64,000 nucleotides of DNA from CBDEFX01 sp965237635 (GCA_965237635.1 CBDEFX010000001.1:248001-312000), one strand, 5' to 3'. Shown: positions 7,953-16,197, counted from the first letter of the stretch. Notes: generated from the sequence alone by a model not told the origin. Made by a program: numbers and translations.

Positions 7953-8822
7953 TTGAAGCTTGGCGTCGTCTTTCCTCAGACAGAGATAGGCACCGACCCC
8001 GTGGCGGTCCGCGACTACGCACAGGCCGCCGAGTCGTTGGGATACAACCACCTTCTGGCCTACGACCACGTGCTTGGCGCCAACGCAACCAGCAGGCCGG
8101 GTTGGCGCGGGTCTTACCGGCACACAGACACGTTCCACGAGCCTTTCGTGCTCTTCGGGTACTTGGCCGGAGTGACCCAGACACTGGAGCTAACAACAGG
8201 AATCCTGATCCTCGGGCAGCGCCAGACTGCCCTCGTGGCCAAGCAGGCGGCAGAGGTGGACCTAGTGAGCCGCGGCCGGCTGCGGCTGGGCATAGGTATA
8301 GGCTGGAACGCGGTCGAGTACGAGGCCCTCGGCGAAAACTTCCGCAACCGGGGCCGGCGGTCGGAGGAGCAGATCGAGGTGCTGAGGGCGCTATGGACCC
8401 AAGAACTGGTCACTTACAACGGGTGCTGGCACAAGATCACCGACGCGGGGCTCAATCCCATGCCGGTCCAGCGGCCGATTCCTATCTGGTTTGGCGGGAT
8501 GGCAGACCAGGTGCTCCGTCGGGCCGCACGCATGGGAGACGGCTGGTTCCCGCAGTTCCAACCCGGCGACAGGGCCCGTGCGATGCTTGCACAGCTGCAC
8601 GGCTATCTTCTGGAGGCGGGTCGGGACCCGGGCGACATCGGGATAGAGGGCCGGACAAACATAAGAGACCGTTCGCCTGAGGAGTGGTCTCAAGACGCGA
8701 GCGACTGGCGAGACCTGGGTGCTACCCACCTCTCGGTCAACACCATGAGTGCAGGCCTCGCTTCTCCGGCCGACCACATCGACGCTATCAGACGCTTCAA
8801 GGAGGCGGTCGACGCGGCATAG
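7953..8822 (+). CDS. LLM-class (luciferase-like) oxidoreductase, probably F420-dependent
   Basis: The 289-residue protein is a TIM-barrel luciferase-like monooxygenase of the type that usually uses coenzyme F420. It shows MKLGVVFPQTE at the start, YDHVLG near residue 32, TTGILILGQRQTALVAKQAAEVD near 83-105, GRLRLGIGIGWN near 110, and IPIWFGGM near 170. The start codon is TTG at 7953, with AAGGAA upstream; no ATG is near. It follows nadE by 21 bases. Substrate is unknown; the family is greatly expanded in uncultured Chloroflexota. Whether it takes F420 or FMN cannot be settled without cofactor genes elsewhere. Confidence 0.85.
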   Translation: MKLGVVFPQTEIGTDPVAVRDYAQAAESLGYNHLLAYDHVLGANATSRPGWRGSYRHTDTFHEPFVLFGYLAGVTQTLELTTGILILGQRQTALVAKQAAEVDLVSRGRLRLGIGIGWNAVEYEALGENFRNRGRRSEEQIEVLRALWTQELVTYNGCWHKITDAGLNPMPVQRPIPIWFGGMADQVLRRAARMGDGWFPQFQPGDRARAMLAQLHGYLLEAGRDPGDIGIEGRTNIRDRSPEEWSQDASDWRDLGATHLSVNTMSAGLASPADHIDAIRRFKEAVDAA

Positions 8823-8845
8823 AACAGTCGCTGCGTACGTCTGCC

Positions 8846-8854
8846 TGCTATAAT
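8846..8854 (+). promoter_or_regulatory. Extended -10 promoter of the peroxiredoxin gene
   Basis: TGCTATAAT is a perfect extended -10 about 30 bases before the ATG at 8884. The -35 region is weak, which an extended -10 can offset. Confidence 0.6.
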
Positions 8855-8883
8855 GGCGGCACTTCAAAAACGGAGGCAAGCCG

Positions 8884-9348
8884 ATGACAGAGGTAGGCGA
8901 GGCCGCACCGGACTTCACGCTCACTGACCAGAACCGGCAGAAGGTCACCCTGAGCCAGTACAAGGGAACCAAGAACGTCGTCCTTTCGTTCCACGTCGCA
9001 TCGTTTACCAGCGGCTGAACGGACCAGGTCTCCTCGTTTCAGGCTGCCAACTTGAAGTTCGAGGAGAGAGATACTCAGGTACTGGGTATTAGCACAGACG
9101 CACGCGCTACTCAGAACGCCTTCTCCGTTGCGATGGGCAACATCACGTATCCCCTGCTGAGCGACTTTTACCCCCACGGAGAGGTGGCGCAGCTTTACGG
9201 CATATTCAACGACAAAGAAGGCACCTCATTTCGCACGGTGATGCTGGTCGACAAGCAGGGCATCATCCGATTCAAGCGAGTCTACGCCCGCGCGGCCGAC
9301 ATCGAGATCGCCGATATCCTTGCAGAGGTCGACAAGCTCCAGGGATAG
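8884..9348 (+). CDS. Peroxiredoxin (AhpC/TSA family) with in-frame UGA: probable selenoprotein
   Basis: Reading through one in-frame TGA at 9016-9018 gives a single 154-residue thioredoxin-fold peroxiredoxin. The first 44 codons encode GEAAPDFTLTDQ and FHVASFTSG; the downstream part gives TDQVSSFQAANLKFEERD, LGIS and FRTVMLVDKQGIIR. The UGA (codon 45) falls exactly where the peroxidatic cysteine of the T-x-x-C motif belongs, so it is read as selenocysteine (T42-S43-G44-U45). The protein has no cysteine at all, so the UGA codes its only possible redox residue; this argues for Sec rather than a nonsense mutation. A SECIS-like hairpin follows at once. GGAGG precedes the ATG by about 10 bases. 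It would reduce peroxides as a 1-Cys type enzyme. The Arg in FRTV matches the conserved catalytic Arg. Conventional gene callers would report only the part after the UGA. Confidence 0.88.
9016..9048 (+). promoter_or_regulatory. UGA codon and bacterial SECIS-like element
   Basis: After the UGA (9016-9018) the mRNA can form a stem from GG (9021-9022) plus CAG (9025-9027) with CTG (9044-9046) plus CC (9047-9048). Above it, CCT (9032-9034) pairs with AGG (9041-9043), and the apical loop is CGTTTC (9035-9040). A G in the first two loop bases, followed by U, at about 18 bases from the UGA, fits the bacterial SECIS model. The folding is by eye. Confidence 0.6.
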
Positions 9349-9366
9349 CTGGCCGGGGGCTCAGGG

Positions 9367-9882
9367 ATGGCCGGTGCAGGAAGTCTCCAGGTTGCCGTAC
9401 GTCGAGCTACGCAAGAGGACATCCAGAGGCTCGCGGCCGTCCTGGCGCCTGAGGTGGGTGCTGAGCAAGTAAATCGGCGCTGGCAAGAGCACCAGGCCGG
9501 CTATCGGGAGATGCTTATAGCTGAGCTGATGGGGCAACCAGCGGGTACTGTAAGCACGGGAGGCCATAGATTCCAGTCGCCCGGTTCCTTGCGGATGTTC
9601 GCACTTGACGTAGGCGCCGTGTTTCGGAGTCAGGGTATTGGCACGGCTTTGATCAAGGCCGTCGAGAACGAGGCACGCCGCAAGGGATTGAAGAGCGTCA
9701 ACCTGGAAGTCGCATTGCAAAACCCCGATGCCCTCCGTCTGTATGAACGGCTGGGCTACCGGCGAACTGGCGAACGCGTAGTCGACCGTTGGACGCGCCT
9801 TGCGGACGACGGCGACGTCGACCAAGTTGAAGACCTCTCCTGGGTCATGACTAAGGAATTGCGAGGCTCGTCGGAGGGCTGA
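9367..9882 (+). CDS. GNAT family N-acetyltransferase
   Basis: The 171-residue protein has the GNAT fold that transfers acetyl groups from acetyl-CoA. The acetyl-CoA-binding motif A is visible as VFRSQGIGTALIKAVENEARRKGLKSVNLEV (about residues 87-118; R/Q-x-x-G-x-G/A core), and motif B as NPDALRLYERLGYRRTGERVV. The start is ATG at 9367, 18 bases after the peroxiredoxin stop, so co-transcription is likely. The substrate is unknown; the motif layout is that of the RimI-like branch but does not establish a ribosomal target. Confidence 0.82.
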   Translation: MAGAGSLQVAVRRATQEDIQRLAAVLAPEVGAEQVNRRWQEHQAGYREMLIAELMGQPAGTVSTGGHRFQSPGSLRMFALDVGAVFRSQGIGTALIKAVENEARRKGLKSVNLEVALQNPDALRLYERLGYRRTGERVVDRWTRLADDGDVDQVEDLSWVMTKELRGSSEG

Positions 9883-9924
9883 TTACCCTTGCGATAGCGC
9901 GTAGACTGGGTTTGGAGGTACCTC

Positions 9925-10785
9925 TTGCCCGAGGCCAAAGGGCCGAAGTACGTCTTTCGGGAAGGGGACCACGCTCTTGTAATCGACCGTAAGGGGCGGC
10001 GGTATCTAGTCCGCCTCGCCGGACCGTCAACCTTTCACACACACCTGGGCAACTTCCCTCATGCAGACCTGATTGGTCGGGACGAGGGCGTCAGGGTCCT
10101 GACTTCCAAAGGTCATGCTCTGCTGGCTATAAAGCCGACGGTGGCCGACTTCACTCGACAGATGCCCAGAATCGCCACGGTCGTCTATCCCAAGGACCTA
10201 GGAGCGATCATCATCTACGGAGACGTATTCCCAGGCGCAAGGGTCCTGGAGGCCGGAACAGGCTCCGGAGCGGTGACCATTGCGCTGACGCGGGCGGTTG
10301 GAGAGCGAGGAAGGGTCTTCTCGTACGATGTCCGCCCTGACATGATCGAGAGGGCAATGGCCAATGTCGAGGCCATACTGCCCGATCACTCCAACCTGAA
10401 CGTCAAAGTCGGAGACGTATATCAGGGCATCGACGAAAGCGACATTGACAGGGTCGTGCTCGACCTACCTGAGCCCTGGCAGGTTGTCCCTCATGCGTCT
10501 AAAGCACTCGTTCCGGGAGGTATTTTTCTGAGCTTCCTGCCGACCGTCTTGCAGTTCCATGAATTGACTAAAGCGCTCAGAGAGGAAGAGACTTTCGATA
10601 TGATCGAGACGGTAGAGGTGCTTGTGCGCCCGTGGTCGGTCGCGGGCCGCAGCGTACGGCCCGCCCAGCGTATGGTCTCCCATACCGGGTTCATAACCAC
10701 CGCGCGAAAGTGCTCGCCCCCGCTCGGCCCGTTCGAGCCTCGGCCTGACGACAAGTCTCATACCGATGAGACGCCCCGGCCGTGA
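9925..10785 (+). CDS. trmI: tRNA (adenine-58-N1)-methyltransferase (TrmI family)
   Basis: TrmI methylates N1 of adenosine 58 in the T-loop of tRNA. The 286-residue protein has an N-terminal beta domain (FREGDHALVIDRKGRRYLVRL), a linker with KPTVADFTRQMPRIATVVYPKDLGAII-type residues near 75-100, and a Rossmann methyltransferase domain with SAM motif VLEAGTGSGAVT near 108, acidic VFSYDVRPD near 130, and the catalytic-loop DLPEPWQ near 177. The start is TTG at 9925 with a strong GGAGG eight bases upstream; no ATG fits. Length is normal for bacterial TrmI. Confidence 0.92.
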   Translation: MPEAKGPKYVFREGDHALVIDRKGRRYLVRLAGPSTFHTHLGNFPHADLIGRDEGVRVLTSKGHALLAIKPTVADFTRQMPRIATVVYPKDLGAIIIYGDVFPGARVLEAGTGSGAVTIALTRAVGERGRVFSYDVRPDMIERAMANVEAILPDHSNLNVKVGDVYQGIDESDIDRVVLDLPEPWQVVPHASKALVPGGIFLSFLPTVLQFHELTKALREEETFDMIETVEVLVRPWSVAGRSVRPAQRMVSHTGFITTARKCSPPLGPFEPRPDDKSHTDETPRP

Positions 10786-10818
10786 TCAGTCGACGGTGTG
10801 TGAATGGGGAGATCCTAC

Positions 10819-10850
10819 GTAGGGGCAGGTTTCAAACCTGCCCTCGGTCG
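10819..10850 (+). repeat. GTAGGGGC...GTTTCAAAC dispersed palindrome, copy 2 (possible terminator)
   Basis: The core GGCAGGTTTCAAACCTGCC is a 9-bp inverted repeat around one base. It lies between the convergent genes trmI and midA and could end transcription from either side, although it lacks a T-run. Confidence 0.6.
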
Positions 10851-10920
10851 TCCGATGTCGGCGCGTGCATTCCGGAGAACCCTGTGCGAAGCACCTCCCT
10901 GATGGCAGAATCCAGTTCGA

Positions 10921-12156
10921 CTACCTGTTAACTTCGGCCTGCGGCCATAGCTCCTCCATCTGCCATCCGGCGTGTGGGTAGCGGCCGTCAATAAGGGGCA
11001 GGTGCTCGCGTCCTAGGAGGGGGACAGGAAAAGGACCGGCACCGTCCGCCGTTGACATCAATGGGAAGAGCTGCCCAATGTCCGTTACCCCGGTGCCCTT
11101 CTCCTGGACGAGCACCTTGAATCCCCCGAACCCGTCCGGCTCAACGAGCTCTCGCATTGCCATCATATTGGCGTCGCGCTCCCTCTGAGTCAAAGGTTCG
11201 GTCCTCAAAGTACGCAACCATTGTTGGATGCCCAGGCCGGATAGAAACTCGGCCTGGGTACACATGCCGACCGTCCGAAGACCGGCGGCCTCTCCCGCAG
11301 ATGCGAGGGACGAGAAGTCAACCTGGGCTGTAATGTCTTGCAAGCCGACCCTCCCGTATGGACTGCGGCCGCTAGTGTGCTCGTAGTAGGTCTGTACAGT
11401 TCCAAACGACCTCTTGGAGGCGTACAGGTCGGTCGCCTCATGGCCGTAGTCGATGGTGAGGATAAACCCCCGCTGTATCGAGGTCGCGACGCCCGCCATC
11501 CAGGGGCCGACCTGGAGATTTACCTCGCCACGGTAGCCTTCGGGCAGTCGAAGGCCGAACCCTCCGAGCCGGCGGGCGAGCTCCGGCGTGGAGGGCTCGT
11601 CGAGGACGTCGACAAAGCGCCCCTCATGCACGGACACGTAGACTTCCTTGATCGATCCCTGGTCAATCTTGAAGCGGTGGACGGGCATGGCGTCCACGAG
11701 CTCATTCGAGAGAAGGCAGCCGACCATGCCTTTGAGTGGCGTCCCGCTGGCGGCCAGACTTTGATACGCGGGAGACGGACCGTCTGGCGGGGGCTTGACC
11801 GGAAACCGGTCTAGTGCGACGTATCCCAGGGCGGCATTAAAGGGCCCGGGGAGGTTTGGCGCATACCGGGCCACGTCCCGAGCCAGCTGACCGCCACCCG
11901 CGCCCATCTCGATCGCGTCGAACCGTCCGGGGCGCTCCAGCAGCTCCCACATACGCGACAGCACTACTGAAACGAGGGCCCCGAAAGCGGGGTGGGCCTG
12001 CGCGCTGGTGTAATAGTCCCCGTCAGCCACGGGATGAGCCCTGCTTGAATAGTACCCAGCCTCGTGGTAGAGGGCGACCTCGACGAACTCGGCGAAGGTA
12101 ATCTTACCCTTCTCGGCTATTCGAGCTCTTATCTCGCCTTCAGGGGTCGGTTCCAC
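10921..12156 (-). CDS. SAM-dependent methyltransferase, MidA/NDUFAF7 family (DUF185)
   Basis: The family includes the mitochondrial arginine methyltransferase NDUFAF7, needed for complex I assembly; the bacterial substrate is generally unknown. The protein has the N-terminal EIRARIAEKGKITFAEFVEVALYHE segment, a SAM-binding motif IEMGAGGGQLARDV, SNELVDAMPVHRF, and LTIDYGHEATDLY followed by GRSPYGRVGLQDITAQVDFSSL. I chose GTG at 12156 because GGAGG lies nine bases upstream and homologues start just before EIRARI; this gives 411 residues. An ATG at 12219 in the same frame would add 21 residues but has no ribosome site. It is downstream of a small zinc-ribbon gene on the same strand. Confidence 0.85.
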   Translation of the reverse strand: MEPTPEGEIRARIAEKGKITFAEFVEVALYHEAGYYSSRAHPVADGDYYTSAQAHPAFGALVSVVLSRMWELLERPGRFDAIEMGAGGGQLARDVARYAPNLPGPFNAALGYVALDRFPVKPPPDGPSPAYQSLAASGTPLKGMVGCLLSNELVDAMPVHRFKIDQGSIKEVYVSVHEGRFVDVLDEPSTPELARRLGGFGLRLPEGYRGEVNLQVGPWMAGVATSIQRGFILTIDYGHEATDLYASKRSFGTVQTYYEHTSGRSPYGRVGLQDITAQVDFSSLASAGEAAGLRTVGMCTQAEFLSGLGIQQWLRTLRTEPLTQRERDANMMAMRELVEPDGFGGFKVLVQEKGTGVTDIGQLFPLMSTADGAGPFPVPLLGREHLPLIDGRYPHAGWQMEELWPQAEVNR

Positions 12157-12247
12157 CCCACTCCACCTCCGGAACGCAAAAGGGGGCTGGTCCGGACGGA
12201 CGCCCCCTTTCACGTTCATTCGTTGCTGGTGTTCTACTACATATAAT

Positions 12248-12442
12248 CTATTTGCGGGCTTGCCCTTGCCTCGCCCGTCTTCTTCCGGCGCCTACTCTGT
12301 CCCACCCAGATATGGGCATCGAGTTCTTGAACTCTCCCCGCTGTCCACACAGCTTGCACACCCCCGGGCTAGTGGGCCCGTTTGGGCTGTCTATGAGCCA
12401 GAGATGACGGCATTCTGTTGCCAGCTCTTCAGGGTTAGTCAC
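12248..12442 (-). CDS. Small zinc-ribbon protein of unknown function
   Basis: The 64-residue protein has Cys-x-His (ECRHLW) near residue 11, then SPNGPTSPGVCKLCGQRGEF, giving C/H and CxxC pairs that would bind one zinc. The tail is basic. It starts at GTG 12442 with AAAGGA six bases upstream. I recall short proteins with the same HxW...GxCKxCG...F layout in other Chloroflexota, but no function is known. It lies between gltA and midA on the same strand and may be co-transcribed with both. The conserved motif and good ribosome site make it more likely real than chance. Confidence 0.6.
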   Translation of the reverse strand: MTNPEELATECRHLWLIDSPNGPTSPGVCKLCGQRGEFKNSMPISGWDRVGAGRRRARQGQARK

Positions 12443-12496
12443 GTTTTGTCCTTTCTTTTGAGTGCTCCGTTTCGACCGTTCGGTAGGCTCGGCCTG

Positions 12497-13639
12497 TTAG
12501 TTGCGCTGCTCGATCGGCACGTAGTCCAAGTCCATCGGACCGGAGTAGAGAAGTCTGGGTCTCAGCAGGTCCTTCTTCCCGTACTGCTCCATAAGGTGCA
12601 TCGTAAACCCTGGCATCCGGCCTATCGCAAAAAGCGGGATGAACAGGTCCTCGGGAATTCCGAGCAGGTGGTAGATGGCTCCGGCCCAGAAATCGACGTT
12701 AGGGTGGTGCCCCTTCCTGGCGTACGGTTCCATCACTTCGGTGACCTGCTGAAGGATCGAGAACCACTTCGGCTGGCCCCTCCGGTCGGCTAGCGCCTTG
12801 GCATCGGCCTTCAGGTGTACCGACCTTGGGTCTACGGCCCTGTACACTGGATGCCCGATTCCCATGACCCTCTTGCCACGAGCCCGAAGCTCGTTGATAT
12901 ACCCCTCGGCGTTTTCCTCGCTGCCGATCTCCGACGCCATCCGTGCAACGCCCTCGGCGGCGCCCCCGTGTAGAGGACCCTTGAGTACGGCTATGCCAGC
13001 TGTGATCGCGGCGTAGAAATCAGCTTGGGTAGAGGCGGCGACTCGGGCCGCGAACGCCGATGCGTTCGAGCCGTGCTCGGCGTGCAGAACGAGGTCCTTG
13101 TCGATCAGTCTTGCATCTTCCGAGTCAGGCTGTTCCCCGAACAGCATGTATAGAAAGTTGGCGCCGTGGCCGAGGTCGCTGTTCGGCTCGACGATGTCTT
13201 TCCCTTCTCGAATTCGGGCATGGGCCGCCACTATGGTCGGCGCGGCCGCGGTGAGCCTGATGCCCTTGGCCAACACCGCGTCGTGGGAGATGTCGGTCGG
13301 CTCCGGATCGGAGTTGCCCATGGCGGAGACGGCGGTGCGTAGCACGTCCATGGGGTGGGCGTCTTTGAGGAGGCGGACTATCTGGAGGACCTCGTCTGGG
13401 GGCCGTCGATTGGCCTTGAGCTCGGCGTCGAACCGAGTGAGCTGGGCCCGGTTTGGCAGAGAGCCGTGGAACAGTAAGTTCGCGGTCTCCTCAAACGTGG
13501 AGTGCTCTGCAAGGTCGTGGATGTTGTAGCCGCGGTATAGGAGCTTGCCGGCTTGACCGTCTATGAAACTCGATTCTGTCCTGTCGATGTAGACGTCGCG
13601 GAGGCCTTTCTTCAGCTCGACCTTGTCGTCTACCACCAT
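12497..13639 (-). CDS. gltA: Citrate synthase
   Basis: Citrate synthase condenses acetyl-CoA and oxaloacetate at the entry of the TCA cycle. The 380-residue protein is the short bacterial/archaeal type. Catalytic histidines appear in LHAEHGSNAS near residue 187, GPLHGGAAE near 222 and GIGHPVYRAVDPR near 263, with the catalytic Asp in HPNVDFWAG near 315. The N-terminal TESSFIDGQAGKLLYRGY is typical. The closely related 2-methylcitrate synthase cannot be fully excluded, but no propionate genes are near. The start is ATG at 13639. A good promoter lies at 13772-13800, and the leader between them contains a hairpin. Confidence 0.92.
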   Translation of the reverse strand: MVVDDKVELKKGLRDVYIDRTESSFIDGQAGKLLYRGYNIHDLAEHSTFEETANLLFHGSLPNRAQLTRFDAELKANRRPPDEVLQIVRLLKDAHPMDVLRTAVSAMGNSDPEPTDISHDAVLAKGIRLTAAAPTIVAAHARIREGKDIVEPNSDLGHGANFLYMLFGEQPDSEDARLIDKDLVLHAEHGSNASAFAARVAASTQADFYAAITAGIAVLKGPLHGGAAEGVARMASEIGSEENAEGYINELRARGKRVMGIGHPVYRAVDPRSVHLKADAKALADRRGQPKWFSILQQVTEVMEPYARKGHHPNVDFWAGAIYHLLGIPEDLFIPLFAIGRMPGFTMHLMEQYGKKDLLRPRLLYSGPMDLDYVPIEQRN

Positions 13640-13682
13640 CTAGCATCCTCTCCCCGAACCGCGCGGCCGAGCCCTAAAGGAG

Positions 13683-13719
13683 GGCAGACCATGAGGTACC
13701 GCAGTGCTGAGGGTCTGCC
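13683..13719 (-). other. Hairpin in the gltA leader
   Basis: GGCAGACC (13683-13690) and GGTCTGCC (13712-13719) form an 8-bp stem in the 125-base leader of gltA. A 20-codon frame starting with ATG at 13731 (minus strand) and ending in TAG runs through it, but its ribosome site is weak. There is no T-run, so it is not an ordinary terminator. Confidence 0.4.
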
Positions 13720-13771
13720 TTTGTGCCGCCGAGCATTTTTCGGCTCACCCAATGCTCCACGGAAGCACGCA

Positions 13772-13800
13772 ATTTTAGCATCCTAGCTGCAAACTGTCAA
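13772..13800 (-). promoter_or_regulatory. Promoter of gltA
   Basis: On the minus strand TTGACA (13800-13795), a 17-base spacer and TAAAAT (13777-13772) form a near-consensus promoter about 135 bases before gltA. The IS66 element starts only 16 bases further upstream. Confidence 0.75.
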
Positions 13801-13815
13801 GGAAGCGCAAAGCCC

Positions 13816-15261
13816 GTAACTGTTCAGACTTAAAAGGGATGAACCTAAGAACCCCTAGCGTTGCGAGTGGCAGTGATGTCATAAGGGAGAGGTGGAAGCT
13901 GAAGTAGACCTACAGAGTGCGAGCCGTGAGACGCTGCTGGCGGTGATAGCCGAGTTGCGGCAGCGTGTAGAGGAGTTGGATGCTCAGCTGAGCATCCGCG
14001 GCCCGACTGCAGGGATGCCGGGCAACAAGCGGTTCGTCAAGCGGCATCAGCCTGAGAGGAACGGACCCCGTAAGCGTCGTCTCCACGGCTTTGCCCGACG
14101 GCGGATGGAACCCACGCAGCGGGTGATACATGCTCCTGAGTCGTGCCCGGAGTGCGGGACGGGCCTGTCAGGCGGCTGGGTTCAGCGGACACGAGAAGTC
14201 ATCGAGCTTCCGATGGTGCCAGCAGAGGTGATCGAGCACGTCTTTGTGGCCCGGATATGTCCGCTGTGCGACAAGCGGCGGTTGCCTCAAGAGCCGTTGG
14301 AGGGCTTAGCAATGGGGCGGCGGCGCTTGGGGGTCAACCTGGTGAGCCTTATTGTTACGCTGCGAGAAGAGGGGCGGCTGCCGGTGAGGAGCATCCAGTG
14401 GTACCTGCAAACGGTACATCAGTTGGGGCTGAGCGTGGGCGCCATCATTGACGTAGTACACGCCACGGCCCAACGGGCCCAACCGGTAGTGGCTGAGATG
14501 CTGGAGCGCATACGTGGCTCTCCGGTAGTGCATGCAGATGAGACCGGCTGGCGGCAGGATGGGGCCAACGGCTATGTCTGGACCTTCAGCACTCCCACGG
14601 AGCGATACTTCCTACGCCGTGGCCGCGGCAAGGGTGTGGTGGACGAGGTGTTGGGCGAGTCCCCCGGTCAGGGCGAGAGCAGACTCTTCAGCGGAGTGCT
14701 GGTGAGTGACTTCTACGCTGCATACAGTCACTACCCCGGCCTCAAGCAGCGCTGCTGGGTACACCTGTTGCGGGACATCAATGAGCTTGAGGCGTTGTAC
14801 CCTCAAGACATGGGCCTCGCCCTATGGGCTACAGCGGTGCGCCAACTCTATGACCGGGCAAAGGCGTGCACTGACGCCCGCAGCCGACCGGCGTCTGGCT
14901 CACACCCGTCAGCGTCTCCCAACCAGTTGATGCTGGAGAAACTTCTGCTGTCGCTGTGCCAGCCCTTCTCCAACGACGATACTGCGCCTCAAGCCAAGCT
15001 CTGCCGGCGCATAGAACGGTTCATCAAGGAACTGTTCGTCTTCGTTTCCCACCCGGGTGTGCCACCCGAGAACAATGCGGCTGAACGGAGCTTACGGCAC
15101 CTGGTGGTCAGCCGTAAGATCAGCGGCGGCACTCGCTCTGAACGGGGCACCAACACCAAAATGGCTCTCGCATCCCTCTTTGGCACCTGGAGGGCCAACG
15201 ACCTTAACCCACTCCTCCACTACCGCAACCTGCTCGTTTCCCCTCAACTCTGAACAGTCAC
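13816..15261 (+). mobile_element. IS66-family insertion sequence (ISBst12-like, single-gene), intact
   Basis: The element is 1446 bp. Its ends are GTAACTGTTCAGACTT on the left and, reverse-complemented, GTGACTGTTCAGAGTT on the right (14 of 16 identical). It is flanked by a perfect 8-bp duplication CAAAGCCC at 13808-13815 and 15262-15269, the size expected for IS66. It carries one transposase gene and no tnpA/tnpB accessory genes. It lies between the divergently oriented gltA and rex. Confidence 0.93.
13892..15253 (+). CDS. IS66-family transposase (TnpC-like)
   Basis: The 453-residue DDE transposase catalyses cut-out and joining of the surrounding element. The N-terminus has a leucine-zipper-like coiled coil (LAVIAELRQRVEELDAQL), then a zinc-binding region with CPECG near residue 89 and CPLCDKRR near 127. 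The catalytic acids are in VVHADETGWRQ, VLVSDFYAAYSHY and PPENNAAERSLR. The gene starts at GTG 13892 after AAGGGAGAG, and its stop lies inside the right inverted repeat. The frame is unbroken, so the element may be active. Confidence 0.92.
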   Translation: MEAEVDLQSASRETLLAVIAELRQRVEELDAQLSIRGPTAGMPGNKRFVKRHQPERNGPRKRRLHGFARRRMEPTQRVIHAPESCPECGTGLSGGWVQRTREVIELPMVPAEVIEHVFVARICPLCDKRRLPQEPLEGLAMGRRRLGVNLVSLIVTLREEGRLPVRSIQWYLQTVHQLGLSVGAIIDVVHATAQRAQPVVAEMLERIRGSPVVHADETGWRQDGANGYVWTFSTPTERYFLRRGRGKGVVDEVLGESPGQGESRLFSGVLVSDFYAAYSHYPGLKQRCWVHLLRDINELEALYPQDMGLALWATAVRQLYDRAKACTDARSRPASGSHPSASPNQLMLEKLLLSLCQPFSNDDTAPQAKLCRRIERFIKELFVFVSHPGVPPENNAAERSLRHLVVSRKISGGTRSERGTNTKMALASLFGTWRANDLNPLLHYRNLLVSPQL

Positions 15262-15366
15262 CAAAGCCCGTGACGCCCACCGTCACCGGAAGGATGGCCC
15301 TTCTGGCGCTGATTCTCGGGGGTGCCCACAAGGTGTCACCTGGCTTGGCCAAATGTTCACGACCGT

Positions 15367-15395
15367 TTGACGAGGTCACTCCCAGTCGCTACAAT
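15367..15395 (+). promoter_or_regulatory. Promoter of rex
   Basis: TTGACG (15367-15372), a 17-base spacer and TACAAT (15390-15395) lie about 100 bases before rex and 106 bases after the right end of the IS66 element. No Rex-type palindrome is seen here, so self-repression is not evident. Confidence 0.7.
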
Positions 15396-15494
15396 AGCCG
15401 CACTTCGCCTCGCGGGCCTCCCTGCATGCCTCGGAACCATCGTTGAGAAGGGTTGGCCCGGAGTCGAGACCTCGCAGGTAGTGTGCTCCAGCCT

Positions 15495-16151
15495 ATGCCG
15501 ATGAACTCCACCGAGGTACCTGACGTAGTAGTCCTCAGGCTGCCTCTATACGTTCGAACCTTGACTCAGCTTCTCTCTGGGGGTTCACAGGTCGTCAGCT
15601 CCCAGCAGCTGGGGAGCCTTCTCCAGATGACTCCGGCTCAGATAAGAAAGGACCTCAGCTACTTCGGCAGGTTCGGTAAACAGGGCAGGGGCTACAACGT
15701 CCGGTTTCTGCGAGATGAGCTATACCAGATCCTGGGACTGAATCGGAAATGGCCAGCTTGCTTGATAGGTGTCGGCCATCTAGGCCAGGCCATAATTAAC
15801 TACCCGGGATTCGCTCCTGAAGGCTTCAACATAGTGGCGGCCTTCGATAGCGATCCTGACCAGGTCGGGCAGACCTTTGGCGCCCTGTACGTGAAGCCGA
15901 TGTCGGAACTGGCGGGAATCATAGAAAGCGAGCGTATCTCTGTAGGCATCGTCGCCGTACCGGCCAAACAGGCCCAATCCGTTATCGACCAGCTCGTCAG
16001 CGCCGGGGTGCCTGGTATCCTGAACTACGCCCCCATGGCACCCCAGGTCCCGATGGGTATAGTGCTCAGGAACATCGACCCCGTGCTGTCTCTCCAGTCC
16101 ATGACGTTCTACTTGCTACCCGACGCCGAGAGACCGACCGCTAAGCCTTGA
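15495..16151 (+). CDS. rex: Redox-sensing transcriptional repressor Rex
   Basis: Rex binds NADH or NAD+ in a Rossmann domain and represses genes for anaerobic or energy metabolism when NADH is low. The protein has the N-terminal winged helix (LPLYVRTLTQLLSGGSQ, MTPAQIRKDLSYFGRFGKQGRGY) and the Rossmann motif IGVGHLGQAI, then FDSDPDQVGQ. I place the start at ATG 15495 (218 residues, the usual length); ATG 15501 is equally possible and a TTG at 15453 would add 14 residues. It converges on the ATP synthase operon, whose promoter, 8 kb away, carries a match to the Rex operator. Confidence 0.93.
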   Translation: MPMNSTEVPDVVVLRLPLYVRTLTQLLSGGSQVVSSQQLGSLLQMTPAQIRKDLSYFGRFGKQGRGYNVRFLRDELYQILGLNRKWPACLIGVGHLGQAIINYPGFAPEGFNIVAAFDSDPDQVGQTFGALYVKPMSELAGIIESERISVGIVAVPAKQAQSVIDQLVSAGVPGILNYAPMAPQVPMGIVLRNIDPVLSLQSMTFYLLPDAERPTAKP

Positions 16152-16197
16152 GTACCGACGCCCAGAGACAGGGCGCACCCGGGCTGCAGAGAGCGAA

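Noticed and set aside
15453..15494. Longer rex start at TTG 15453
   Set aside because: It adds residues not found in Rex proteins and has no properly spaced ribosome site.
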